The position numbers and the translations under genes were made by a program. This document shows positions 17,933 through 27,552 of a DNA stretch of 64,000 nt, piece after piece; position 1 is the stretch's first letter, and each line of letters opens with the position of its first letter. The stretch comes from CAVQRB01 sp963715055 (GTDB lineage Bacteria; Pseudomonadota; Alphaproteobacteria; Rhodobacterales; Rhodobacteraceae): positions 121,885-185,884 of the forward strand of contig CAVQRB010000005.1 in assembly GCA_963715055.1 (NCBI GenBank), in the 5' to 3' direction. Under the pieces are notes generated by a model. That model did no database searches. It saw only the letters and a program-made list of their open reading frames with translations, and was not told the origin of the DNA.

Positions 17933-18577
17933 TCAGTTCTGCGTGTGTTGCCTGCCCTCGCCCCAGGCACCGGCCGCCCGGATCGCACTGGAGGACTGCG
18001 CGACCATCGGGACGTTGACGAAACACCATGCGGGCGGTGCCGAACCGGGCAAAAGATGGCTGGCGCGCCCGGCAAGGCGGGCCTGCCGGTAGATGCGCGC
18101 CGCGGGGCTCATCCGGGCAGAGATGCGATCGCCGGGGCGCGCGAGCACACCCACAGGAACGCTTTCCATGATACAGTTCCAGTCCTGCCAGCGGTGCAAC
18201 TGCGCGAGGTTATCGGCCCCCATGAGCCAGACGAAACGCACGCCGGGATAGATAGCCTGCAATCGCGCCAACGTCTCGGCGGTATAACGCGTGCCAAGAT
18301 GCGCCTCGATGTCCGTGATGACCACCTGCGGGTGCTGCATCAGCTTTCGGGCGCGCGCCAGTCGCTGTTGCATCGGCGCCGGCCCGTTTTTCTTGAGCGG
18401 GTTTCCCGGGCTCACGAGCCACCACACGCGCGACAGCCCGAAACGCTTCAGAGCCTCGCGGGTGATATGCACATGGCCCACATGCGCCGGATCGAAAGAC
18501 CCACCCAGCAGGCCGATGGTCTGGCCCGGCAGGCCGATGGGGTATCCTCTGTGCACGTCCGCCACATGTCCCGACAT
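17933..18577 (-). CDS. nadD: Nicotinate-nucleotide adenylyltransferase
   Basis: NadD makes deamido-NAD from nicotinate mononucleotide and ATP. The nucleotidyltransferase signature is clear: IGLLGGSFDPAHVGHVHI (GxFDPxHxGH), a middle VWWLVSPGNPLKK and the C-terminal SSSAIRAA (the SSTxIR motif). The start at 18577 (MSGHVADVHR) gives 214 aa; an in-frame ATG at 18676 adds 33 unconserved residues. It lies upstream of dacB on the same strand, and the C-terminus GEGRQHTQN is ordinary. The gene is complete. Confidence 0.93.
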   Translation of the reverse strand: MSGHVADVHRGYPIGLPGQTIGLLGGSFDPAHVGHVHITREALKRFGLSRVWWLVSPGNPLKKNGPAPMQQRLARARKLMQHPQVVITDIEAHLGTRYTAETLARLQAIYPGVRFVWLMGADNLAQLHRWQDWNCIMESVPVGVLARPGDRISARMSPAARIYRQARLAGRASHLLPGSAPPAWCFVNVPMVAQSSSAIRAAGAWGEGRQHTQN

Positions 18578-18845
18578 TGGAATTGTCCCTAAAGACGAGG
18601 CACAGGCTCGCTTGTCAATCACTCTGCGCGCAACCGTCGGAAACCTGACCTGTCCTACGTTCGTCGCCACGTTCAATACGCTTGCCCCATTCGCAGGCGC
18701 ATATTAGCCCGAAGCAGCCTGTCTGGCATTCATTCGAGAGAGAACCGGCGATAAAAATTCGTCGCTTTTGAACCGTTTCGTGTCAGGTTTTTGTCTGCGC
18801 CCCGGAAGGCCCTGCGCGAGAGTGTCGAGAGCAAAGGGAAACGGC

Positions 18846-20096
18846 ATGCGGTATTCGGGATTTCAGGTGATCAGGCAAGCGCTGACCGGCCACAAGGGCT
18901 GGCGTCCGGCGTGGCGCGAGCCCGAGCCGAAGTCCGCCTATGACATCGTCATCATCGGCGGAGGCGGGCACGGGTTGGCCACCGCCTATTATCTCGCCAA
19001 GGAGTTCGGACAGGCCCGCGTCGCGGTGATCGAAAAGGGCTGGATCGGCGGTGGCAATGTCGGTCGCAACACCACGATCATCCGCTCGAATTATCTGCTG
19101 GACGGCAACCAGCCCTTCTACGAGTTGTCGCTCAAGCTCTGGGAGGGGCTGGAGCAGGATTTCAACTACAACGCCATGGTCAGCCAGCGCGGCATCCTCA
19201 ACCTCTTTCACACCGACGGGCAGCGCGACGCCTACATAAGGCGGGGCAATGCGATCCTGCTCAACGGTTCGGACGCGGAAATCCTCACGGCCGAACAGGT
19301 GCGGGCGGAGCATCCCTATCTCAACTTCTCGAACGCCCGCTTCCCGATCAAGGGCGGTCTGGCGCAGCGGCGCGGCGGAACGGTTCGCCATGATGCGGTG
19401 GCCTGGGGCTATGCACGCGGCGCTGACAGCCGCGGCGTCGACATTCTCCAGAACTGCGAAGTCACCGGTTTTCGCATCGAAAACGGCACCTGCAAGGGTG
19501 TTGAAACGACCCGCGGCTTCATCGGGGCGAAGAAAGTCGGCTGCGCAGTGGCGGGCGCGTCCAGCCAAGTCATGGGCAAGGCGGGGATGCGACTGCCGAT
19601 CGAGAGCCACGTGCTGCAGGCCTTCGTCAGCGAAGGGCTGAAACCGATCATCCCCGGCGTCATCACCTTCGGCGCGGGGCATTTCTACATCAGCCAGTCC
19701 GACAAGGGCGGGCTCGTCTTCGGCGGCGACATCGATGGCTACAACTCCTACGCCCAGCGCGGCAACCTGCCCGTGGTCGAGGACGTCTGCGAAGGCGGCG
19801 TGGCGCTGATGCCGATGATCGGGCGCGCGCGGCTCCTGCGGATGTGGGGCGGGATCATGGACATGTCGATGGACGGCTCCCCGATCATCGATCGCACCCA
19901 TGTCGAGGGGCTCTATTTCAATGGCGGCTGGTGTTATGGCGGGTTCAAGGCCACGCCTGCTTCCGGCTATTGCTTCGCCCATCTGCTGACCCGCGACGCA
20001 CCGCATGAGGTCGCAAAAGCATTGCGCTTCGACCGCTTCGAGAAGGGCCTCATGATCGACGAGAAGGGAGTGGGCGCGCAGCCCAATTTGCACTGA
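18846..20096 (+). CDS. soxB: Sarcosine oxidase subunit beta
   Basis: The 416-aa beta subunit of heterotetrameric sarcosine oxidase binds FAD and the covalent flavin and oxidises N-methylglycine to glycine. The dinucleotide fold is at the N-terminus (DIVIIGGGGHGLATAYYLAK), followed by GGGNVGRNTTIIRSNYLLDG and the flavin region RRGGTVRHDAVAWGYARG, whose His is a likely covalent attachment site by family analogy. It ends in NGGWCYGGFKATPASGY. The ATG at 18846 is preceded by AAGGGAAA. It shares one base with soxD (TGATG). Confidence 0.93.
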   Translation: MRYSGFQVIRQALTGHKGWRPAWREPEPKSAYDIVIIGGGGHGLATAYYLAKEFGQARVAVIEKGWIGGGNVGRNTTIIRSNYLLDGNQPFYELSLKLWEGLEQDFNYNAMVSQRGILNLFHTDGQRDAYIRRGNAILLNGSDAEILTAEQVRAEHPYLNFSNARFPIKGGLAQRRGGTVRHDAVAWGYARGADSRGVDILQNCEVTGFRIENGTCKGVETTRGFIGAKKVGCAVAGASSQVMGKAGMRLPIESHVLQAFVSEGLKPIIPGVITFGAGHFYISQSDKGGLVFGGDIDGYNSYAQRGNLPVVEDVCEGGVALMPMIGRARLLRMWGGIMDMSMDGSPIIDRTHVEGLYFNGGWCYGGFKATPASGYCFAHLLTRDAPHEVAKALRFDRFEKGLMIDEKGVGAQPNLH

Positions 20097-20383
20097 TGAT
20101 CATCAACCACCCGCTCCTTGGCCCCCGCGACAGCGCCGAATTTGTCTACCTCGGCGATGCCGCCCTGATCGACCGTCCGAACGGCATGTCCGAAACGGCG
20201 GCACAGGAGTTCTTCGCCTATCAATACCTGCGCGACAACCCCGCGGGCGCGCACCAGGAATTATGGTATCACGAAGGCGGCGACCGCTCCTGGCTGGTGG
20301 TCACTCGCAACACCGTCACCCATGAGATCATCGCCGTAGAGCTTGCCCGCGACTTGGCCCGCAGCAGAGGGCGCAGCCGATGA
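20096..20383 (+). CDS. soxD: Sarcosine oxidase subunit delta, variant lacking zinc ligands
   Basis: This 95-aa delta subunit sits between soxB and soxA with overlapping start and stop codons. The frame matches family members with GPRDSAEFVYLGDAALIDRP and ELWYHEGGDRSWLVVTRNT. In characterised SoxD proteins, a zinc ion is held by an N-terminal CPxCG pair plus a His and a Cys in the W-H-GC region. Here the N-terminus reads MIINHPLLGPRD and the second site is HEGGD, so the cysteines are replaced while the His remains. This looks like a zinc-free subtype, not a damaged gene. Confidence 0.85.
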   Translation: MIINHPLLGPRDSAEFVYLGDAALIDRPNGMSETAAQEFFAYQYLRDNPAGAHQELWYHEGGDRSWLVVTRNTVTHEIIAVELARDLARSRGRSR

Positions 20384-23328
20384 CCCCGCCCAACCGGCTC
20401 CCGGGCGGCCAGATCGACCGCGACAAAACGCTGACCTTCCACTTCGACGGTAAGAGCTTCAAGGGCCATCCCGGCGACACGCTGGCCTCCGCGCTGCTCG
20501 CCAACGGTGTGCGCCTGATGGGCCGGTCCTTCAAGTATCATCGCCCGCGCGGGCCGCTCACCGCAGGCTCCGAGGAGCCGAACGCGCTGGTCGAACTGCG
20601 CGCGGGGGCCTGGCAGGAACCGAACACCCGCGCAACCACCACCGAGCTCTACGACGGTCTCTGGGCGAAGAGCCAGAACCGCCTCGGCTCGCTGAAATTC
20701 GATCTGCTGTCGTCAACGACCGGCTGTCGACTTTCCTGACCGCCGGGTTCTATTACAAGACCTTCATGTGGCCCGCCGCCTTCTGGGAAAAGCTCTACGA
20801 GCCGATCATCCGCCATGCCGCAGGTCTGGGTTCTCTCTCCGGACAGGCCGACCCGGACGTCTACGACAAGGGTTTCCTGCACTGTGATCTGCTGGTGATC
20901 GGCGCGGGGCCTTCGGGCCTGATGGCCGCGCTGACTGCCGGACGGGCGGGACGCGACGTTATCCTGGCGGATGAGGATTTCCGCATGGGCGGGCGCCTCA
21001 ACAGCGAAACCCATTCCATCGACGACCAGCCGGGGGCCAACTGGGCCGCTGCCAGCGTCGCCGAACTCGCCAGCCTGCCCAACGTCCGGCTGATGCACCG
21101 CACCACCGTGATCGGCGCGTTTGATCACGGCATCTATGGAGCTGTCGAGCGGATCAGTGACCATCTCTTCCGCCCCGATCCGGGCAAGCCGCGGCAGGTG
21201 CTCTGGCGCATCTATGCGGGCCAGACGATCCTCTGCGCCGGGGCCACCGAACGCCCCATCGCCTTTGACAATAACGACCGTCCCGGCATCATGCTGGGAT
21301 CGGCGATCCGCACTTACGTGAACCGCTTTGCGGCCACCCCTGCACGGCGGGTCACGCTTTTCACCAACAATGACGACGGCCACCGCACCGCCCGCGACCT
21401 GCAGGCGAAAGGCATCCACATCTGCGCCGTCGTGGACGTGCGACCCGATGCGCCCCGCAGCCTCGGACTTCGAAGTGCTCCGCGGCGCGCAGGTCACCGA
21501 CACCAGTGGCCGTCTTGGTCTCACCTTCGTCGAGGTGCGGCAGGCGGATGGCAGCACGCGCACCATCGAATGCGGCGCTTTGGGGGTCTCTGGCGGCTGG
21601 AACCCGAACGTGCATCTGACCTGCCACCAGCGCGGCCGCCCGGTCTGGAACGAAGCGATCGCCGCCTTCGTGCCGGGCGGAATGCTGCCACCGGGCATGC
21701 GCGTCGCCGGGGCCGCCAATGGCGAGATGTCTACCGCCGCCGCCCTTCGCAGCGGTATGGAAGCGGCACGCAAGGCGCTGCAGTCTCAAAGGGCGCACGC
21801 CGAGCCTGCCCCAGGCCGAAGATGCCGCCCTAAACATCGCTCCCTTCTGGTATGTCGAAGGCTGCTCCCGCGCCTGGCTCGACCAGCAGAACGACGTGAC
21901 CGTGAAGGACATTAAGCTCAGCCACCAGGAAGGCTTCCGTTCCGTCGAGCATCTCAAGCGCTACACAACACTGGGCATGGCCACGGATCAGGGCAAGACC
22001 TCCAACATGGGTGGGCTTGCGATCATGGCGGAGCTTGCGGGCAAGTCGATCCCCGAGGTCGGCACCACAATGTTCCGCCCGCCCTATACCCCCACCGCCA
22101 TCGCCGCCTTCGCAGGCCGCGCCGTGGGCCGGGACTTCCACCCGACCCGCAAGACGCCCAGCCACAGATGGGCCGAGGAACAGGGCGCCGTCTTTGTCGA
22201 GGTCGGCAACTGGCTGCGCGCGCAATGGTTCCCGCGCGAGGGCGAGACCCACTGGCGCCAAAGCGTCGACCGCGAAGTGCTGGCCACGCGCCGCTCCGTA
22301 GGCGTCTGCGATGTCACCACGCTGGGCAAGATCGACGTGCAGGGGACGGATGCCGCCGAGTTCCTCAACCGCATCTATTGCAATGGTTTCGCCAAGCTGC
22401 CTGTGGGACGCTGCCGCTACGGGCTGATGCTCCGCGAAGACGGCATCGCAATGGACGACGGCACCGCAGCCCGTCTGGCCGAAGATCACTTCGTCGTCAC
22501 CACCACCACAGCCAACGCGATCAGCGTCTACCGCCACATGGAATTCGTGCGTCAGTGCCTCTTTCCCGACCTCGATGTGCAGATGATCTCCACCACGGAA
22601 GCCTGGGCGCAATATGCATCGCAGGGCCCAAATCCCGCGCGCTGCTGCGCAAGATCGTCGACCCCGCCCATGACCTTTCCAACGAGGCCTTCCCCTTCAT
22701 GGCCTGTGGCGAGATCACCATCTGCGGCGGCCTGCGCGCAAGGCTCTTCCGCATCTCCTTCAGCGGCGAGTTGGCCTATGAAATTGCCGTACCCACCCGT
22801 TACGGAGATGCTCTGATCCGGCGGATCATGGCGGCGGGCGCGGAATTCGACGTCGACCCCCTATGGCACCGAAGCGCTTGGCGTCCTGCGCATCGAAAAG
22901 GGTCACGCCACCGGCAATGAACTCAACGGCACCACCACGGCGGAAACGCTCGGGCATGGGCCGCATGGTCAGCACCGCCAAGGACAGCATCGGTGCGGTG
23001 CTCTCCCGCCGCGCTGGCATGACCGGCCCCGGCACCCTGCGGCAGGTCGGCCTCAAGCCGGTCAACGCCGGGCGATCCGGTGCCTGCAGGCGCGCATCTG
23101 ATGACCGCCGATGGCCCCGTCGATGCCGCGAATGATCAGGGCTACGTGACCTCCTCGTGTTTCTCCCCGCACCTCGGCCACCAGATTGCCCTTGCCTTCC
23201 TCAAGGACGGGCACGAGCGGATGGGAGAGACCCTGCGTCTGGTCAGCCCGCTGACGGGTGTTGAAACCAAGGTCGAGGTCGTGAGTCATCACTTCATCGA
23301 CCCCGAAGGAGACCGCCTGCGTGCATGA
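20380..23328 (+). pseudogene. soxA: Sarcosine oxidase subunit alpha, broken by about seven single-base shifts
   Basis: Joined across frames, the locus encodes a normal-length alpha subunit (about 981 aa) that carries NAD and tetrahydrofolate sites. The ATG overlaps the soxD stop (ATGA). The domains run in order: a [2Fe-2S]-type N-terminus (HFDGKSFKGHPGDTLASALL), a Rossmann fold (LLVIGAGPSGLMAALTAGRA) and a GcvT-like C-terminus (RLFRISFSGELAYEI). Frame changes lie near 20711 (-1), 21454 (+1), 21784 (+1), 22616 (-1), 22860 (+1), 22949 (+1) and 23066 (+1), mostly in C or G runs. No other stop or loss is seen, so sequencing error is the likelier cause. Confidence 0.85.
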
Positions 23329-23887
23329 TCTTGCCCCCCTCACAGCGCTTGGCGGCACCGAACCGCGGGTCGAGACCATCGGCACCGTGACGCTTACCGA
23401 GGTGCCGGGCCTCGCTCTTGCCTCCGTAACCGCCCGTCTGGGTCGCGAAGCCGACTGCGCCAAGGGATTGCGGACGCTGCTCGACGCCGACCTGCCGGGA
23501 CCCGGCCGGGCAGCTTTGGCCTCGCCTCTGTCCGCGGTCTGGATGGGCGCGGACCAGTGGATGATCGGGGCGCCCTACGACAGCCATGAAGACCTTGCGG
23601 CACGGCTCAAGACCAGATTGAAGAACTTGGCTTCGGTCACCGAACAATCCGACGGATGGGTCTGCTTTGATGTCACCGGCGCAGCAGTTGTCGCGATGTT
23701 CGAACGCCTCTGCGCGGCACCTGTCCGCCGCATGCAGGCGGGCGATGCGCTACGCAGCACGATCCACCAGATGGGGTGCTTCGTGATCTGCGGCGCGCCG
23801 GGCGCGCATATCCGCGTGCTCGGGCCCCGCTCTTCTGCCGGGTCGCTTCATCACGCGCTGGTGCAGGCGGCAGTCTCCATCGCCTAG
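23321..23887 (+). CDS. soxG: Sarcosine oxidase subunit gamma
   Basis: The 188-aa gamma subunit starts at a GTG (23321) with AAGGAGA 8 bp upstream and overlaps the soxA stop by 8 bp. Family features include the SAVWMGADQWMI strand and the C-terminal VFDVTG-like FDVTGAAVVAMFERLC and GDALRSTIHQMGCFVICG. It stabilises the heterotetramer, and sarcosine oxidase of this type passes the methyl group to tetrahydrofolate. It ends four bases past the start of the convergent kynU stop region (overlap 23884-23887). The operon is complete in gene content. Confidence 0.9.
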   Translation: MHDLAPLTALGGTEPRVETIGTVTLTEVPGLALASVTARLGREADCAKGLRTLLDADLPGPGRAALASPLSAVWMGADQWMIGAPYDSHEDLAARLKTRLKNLASVTEQSDGWVCFDVTGAAVVAMFERLCAAPVRRMQAGDALRSTIHQMGCFVICGAPGAHIRVLGPRSSAGSLHHALVQAAVSIA

Positions 23888-25071
23888 GTAACGCCCTTGG
23901 CGGCCTTGTATTCCGGCTTGTCCCAGAGCCGGTTGTCCAGCACGTCCGCCATGACGTCCACGGCGGCGATCACATCCGCTTCATCGAGGAAAAGCGGCGT
24001 AAAGCCAAAACGCATGACGTTCGGCGCCCGGAAATCCCCGATCACGCCGCGATCGATCAGAGCCTGCATCGCGGCATAGCCGTGTTGATAGGTGAAAGCG
24101 ACCTGGCTGCCGCGCTGCGCCCCCTCGCGCGGGCTGTTGAGCGTCAGGGCGGGGCATCGCGCCTCCACTTCGCGGATGAAACGCTCAGAGAGGCGCAGCG
24201 ACGCCGCGCGCACCTCGGCCATGGTGATCCCGTCCCAGACCGACAGCGCCGCCTCCAGCGCGGTCATCTGCAGCACCGGTGGCGTGCCCACGCGCATCCG
24301 GTCGATGCTGCGGGCGGGACGGTAATTCAGATCGAAGGCGAAAGGCGCATCATGCCCCAGCCACCCCGCGAGTGACGGCTCCACCTTGTCGATGAGATCG
24401 GCGCGCACATAGATGAAGGCCGGCGCGCCCGGCCCGCCATTGAGGTACTTGTAGGTGCAGCCGACCGCGAATTCGCAGTTCGACCCGGCAAGATCGACCT
24501 CAAGCGCCCCGGCGCTGTGCGCGAGATCCCAGAGCATCACCGCGCCAGCGGCATGGGCCTGCGCCGTTACCGCCGCCATGTCGTGCATCTTGCCGGTGGA
24601 GTAGCCGACCTGCGTCAGCATCACGACGGCGACGCTCTCATCGATTGCCGCCATGACCTCCTCATGCGGCACGGTGCGCAACTCGAAACCGGCATCCTTC
24701 AGCCGCACGAGCCCTTCGGCCATGTAGAGATCGGACGGGAAATTGCCCGTATCCGACAGGATCACCCGCCGCTCTGGCCGCATCGCGAGGCCGGCCGAGA
24801 GTGCCTGAAACACCTTGATCGAGAGCGTATCGCCCATCACGACGCTCCCCTCCGGCGCGCCGATCATGCCCGCGATCCGGTTGCCCACCCGCGCGGGCTG
24901 CGCCATCCAGCCGCTCTTGTTCCAGCCGCGGATCAGCTCGCCGCCCCATTCCGCCGTCACGGCCTGCTGCACCGCCGCTGCCACGCCCTTGGGCAGCGGA
25001 CCCAGTGAATTCCCATCGAGGTAGATCACTCCTTCCGGCATCTCGAACAAATGCTTTCGCGGCAATGTCAT
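23884..25071 (-). CDS. kynU: Kynureninase
   Basis: This 395-aa PLP enzyme cleaves kynurenine to anthranilate and alanine. The start at 25071 lies just past the kynA stop, with GAGGAGG upstream. Family motifs include YLDGNSLGPLPKGV at the N-terminus, GDTLSIKVFQALSAGL, the Schiff-base lysine in VGCTYKYLNGGPGAPAF, and GWLGHDAPFAFDLNY with RMRVGTPPVLQMTALE. It is complete. The 2-bp gap after kynA shows a shared transcript. Its stop region overlaps the convergent soxG end by 4 bp. Confidence 0.95.
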   Translation of the reverse strand: MTLPRKHLFEMPEGVIYLDGNSLGPLPKGVAAAVQQAVTAEWGGELIRGWNKSGWMAQPARVGNRIAGMIGAPEGSVVMGDTLSIKVFQALSAGLAMRPERRVILSDTGNFPSDLYMAEGLVRLKDAGFELRTVPHEEVMAAIDESVAVVMLTQVGYSTGKMHDMAAVTAQAHAAGAVMLWDLAHSAGALEVDLAGSNCEFAVGCTYKYLNGGPGAPAFIYVRADLIDKVEPSLAGWLGHDAPFAFDLNYRPARSIDRMRVGTPPVLQMTALEAALSVWDGITMAEVRAASLRLSERFIREVEARCPALTLNSPREGAQRGSQVAFTYQHGYAAMQALIDRGVIGDFRAPNVMRFGFTPLFLDEADVIAAVDVMADVLDNRLWDKPEYKAAKGVT

Positions 25072-25073
25072 GC

Positions 25074-25907
25074 TCACAATCCTCCTCGCAGGTGCCAAAG
25101 TTCCGGGAACAGTTCCACTTCCAGCATCCGGCGTAAATAGGTGACGCCACTGGTGCCGCCGGTGCCACGCTTGAACCCGATCACCCGCTCCACGGTGGTG
25201 ACATGGTTGAAGCGCCAGCGCCGGAAGTAATCCTCGAGATCCACCAGCTTCTCCGCCAGTTCGTAGAGCATCCAGTATCCGGAGGGGTCGCGGTAGACGA
25301 TCGTCCATGCCTCGATGACCGCAGGATCGGACACATGCGGGGTATCCATCCGGTAGACCTCAGGCGCGAAACGCAGCCCCAGCCCGGCCTCGAGGCTGCG
25401 CAGCGCCACATGGTAGAGCGAGGGCTGCGTGAGTTCATGCTCCAGCATCCGGTGCAACTCGGGGCGGTGCTCATGTACCTTCATCATCGCCCTGTTGCGA
25501 TTGCCCAGAAGATATTCGATCAGCCGGTACTGATGCGACTGGAACCCCGAAGACGCCCCGAGCGAAGCCCGGAATGTCGTGTAATCGCTGGGCGTCATCG
25601 TGCGCAACACATCCCAGGCATTGTTAAGCTGTTCGAAGATCCGCGCCACCCGCGCCAGCATCTTGAAGACCTGATCCGCCTTGCCCTGCCGCATCAGGTC
25701 CCGTGCGGCGTTCAGCTCATGCAGGATGAGGCGCATCCACAGTTCGGATGTCTGGTGCTGCACGATGAAGAGCATCTCGTCATGCGCTTCGGACAATGGC
25801 TTCTGCGCGCCAAGCAGCGCATCCATGCCCAGATAATCGCCGTAGCTCATGTCCTTGGCAAATGACATCTTGGCACCGTCTCCGGCCGGATCGTAAGCGT
25901 CGGTCAT
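25074..25907 (-). CDS. kynA: Tryptophan 2,3-dioxygenase
   Basis: This 277-aa heme enzyme opens the indole ring of tryptophan to N-formylkynurenine. Typical segments are MSYGDYLGMDALLGAQKPLS, EMLFIVQHQTSELWMRLIL (substrate-binding helix), ASSGFQSHQYRLIEYLLGN and the heme-ligating region near WRFNHVTTVERVIGFKRGTG, where the His of FNHVTTVERVIG is the expected ligand. Length is normal. It is followed directly by kynU. No kynB-type formamidase appears in this window, so the middle step is encoded elsewhere or done by another enzyme. Confidence 0.95.
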   Translation of the reverse strand: MTDAYDPAGDGAKMSFAKDMSYGDYLGMDALLGAQKPLSEAHDEMLFIVQHQTSELWMRLILHELNAARDLMRQGKADQVFKMLARVARIFEQLNNAWDVLRTMTPSDYTTFRASLGASSGFQSHQYRLIEYLLGNRNRAMMKVHEHRPELHRMLEHELTQPSLYHVALRSLEAGLGLRFAPEVYRMDTPHVSDPAVIEAWTIVYRDPSGYWMLYELAEKLVDLEDYFRRWRFNHVTTVERVIGFKRGTGGTSGVTYLRRMLEVELFPELWHLRGGL

Positions 25908-26038
25908 GTCCTTTTCCTCCCCTGGCGGCGAAGGCAGACGCCGGGCCGCTACATCGTTCTGATGTCCGTCTTACGTCACCCGAGTGGCTTCCGGCCATCC
26001 CGGCGGCAGGTTTTTCAGACAATCCCAGATCCCAGGCG

Positions 26039-27313
26039 TCAGGTCGTGCGGACCCGCGCCCCGCCGGGGATCGTGCGTGGTGCGCCGTTTGTGCTCTCGA
26101 CGCCCAGTCCCGCCACCGCCTTGTAGCGCGCCGCATGGTCGGCCAACTCCTGATGCGGGATGACATCTTCGATCCGGTCGAACTGCCCTCCGCAACGCGC
26201 CTCCACCACGTCCAGAATGCTGTCCGGACCGGCCACGCGGTTGGCGAAAACCACCTGTGACGCCATCGGGCGCGTCTCGCGCTCATAGGTCTCCAGCGCG
26301 GCAGCGCCAACTCCATGATCGAGAAACGCCCTCCCGATCCGGCGCGCGTCGAGGATCGCCGAGCCCGCGCCGTTCGAGCCCACCGGATAGGCGGGATGGG
26401 CCGCATCGCCCATCAGTGTCACCGCCCCTTCAGTCCAGCGCGCAAGCGGGTCCCTGTCGACCATCGGATACTCGTAGACCTGCCCGGCCCCCCGGATCAG
26501 GCCGGGCACGTCGAGCCAATCGAAGATCATCGCCTTAAAGCGCGGCAGGAAATCCGCCAGCCGTGCCTTGCGGTTCCAGTCCTCCTTGCGCCAGATGTGG
26601 GTGGCATCGAACTTCAGCGTCGCGATCCAGTTGATCGTCGCCTTGCCGCTTGCGGGATCCTGCGCGCTGATCGGGTAGGTCACGAAACGCAGCCCGTCAT
26701 GGCCGATCATCGCCATGGTCGCGCCCGACTTGAAGGGGGCGGCCTCGGTCATCCCGCGCCACATGATCGTCCCACCCCAGACCGGAGGACCCTCCTGAGG
26801 CGCGATCTGTCGCCGGATCGCCGAATGCAGCCCATCCGCGCCGATGACGACCGAACCAAGTTCCTCGCGCCGATGACCGGCCGCATCGGCAAGCCACAAT
26901 CGCACACCATCCTGCGTGTTTTTGAACCCCGTGGCCCGCCAGCCGCAGACGATGCAATCCGGTCCCGCCCGCCGCAAAACCTCGTGATAGAGCAGCATCA
27001 GCAGCCTGCCGCGATGCACCGAATACTGCGGCCAGGCGTATCCGGCCGCCAGCCCCCGCGGCTCGGTCCAGATGGTCAGGCCGCGTTTGGAATAAAGCCC
27101 GTATTCGCGGGTGCGCACACCGATTTCGTCAAGACGCTCACCCAGTCCCATGTCGATCAACTCGCGCACCGCCACCGGCTGCAAGTTGATCCCTACGCCA
27201 AGCGGTTCGATCTTTTCGCGCGCCTCATAGATCCGGAACGGCACGCCGATTTCATGACAGGTCAGCGCCAATGCCAGCCCGGCAATTCCACCTCCCGCAA
27301 TCAGGACGGTCAT
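26039..27313 (-). CDS. FAD-dependent aromatic monooxygenase in the kyn cluster
   Basis: The 424-aa protein is a group A flavin hydroxylase. It has the N-terminal FAD fold (MTVLIAGGGIAGLALALTCH), the DG motif VVIGADGLHSAIRRQI and the GD motif TLMGDAAHPAYPVGSNGAG. Such enzymes hydroxylate aromatic rings with NAD(P)H and oxygen. It lies upstream of kynA in the same direction with a 131-bp gap. Kynurenine, anthranilate or a downstream product is a reasonable substrate guess from context, but sequence alone points equally to salicylate- or phenazine-type hydroxylases. It starts divergently from the gene at 27553. Confidence 0.85.
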   Translation of the reverse strand: MTVLIAGGGIAGLALALTCHEIGVPFRIYEAREKIEPLGVGINLQPVAVRELIDMGLGERLDEIGVRTREYGLYSKRGLTIWTEPRGLAAGYAWPQYSVHRGRLLMLLYHEVLRRAGPDCIVCGWRATGFKNTQDGVRLWLADAAGHRREELGSVVIGADGLHSAIRRQIAPQEGPPVWGGTIMWRGMTEAAPFKSGATMAMIGHDGLRFVTYPISAQDPASGKATINWIATLKFDATHIWRKEDWNRKARLADFLPRFKAMIFDWLDVPGLIRGAGQVYEYPMVDRDPLARWTEGAVTLMGDAAHPAYPVGSNGAGSAILDARRIGRAFLDHGVGAAALETYERETRPMASQVVFANRVAGPDSILDVVEARCGGQFDRIEDVIPHQELADHAARYKAVAGLGVESTNGAPRTIPGGARVRTT

Positions 27314-27552
27314 GTTGCGGAACCGGAGCGTCGGAACCTTTGCCCTGACAGGCCAGTCAAGTCGCTTACTTGCCGCACTTGCACACCTTCAACCGGACAC
27401 GAGCCGGTGTCCTCGCCCAAGCCCACGGGACCAGAAATGCTCCGGAACATGCGCGTCTTTCTTGTTGCGGCGCATATGCAGATGCTGTCACAAACAGAGA
27501 GCGGCATTTGCGAGTTGCCAATTCATTTGAAATCAGTTTTTCGTTTTGGGCA

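Noticed and set aside
27370..27552. N-terminal extension of the gene at 27553
   Set aside because: The extended part has no ribosome site and no signal or domain; the ATG at 27553 is preferred.
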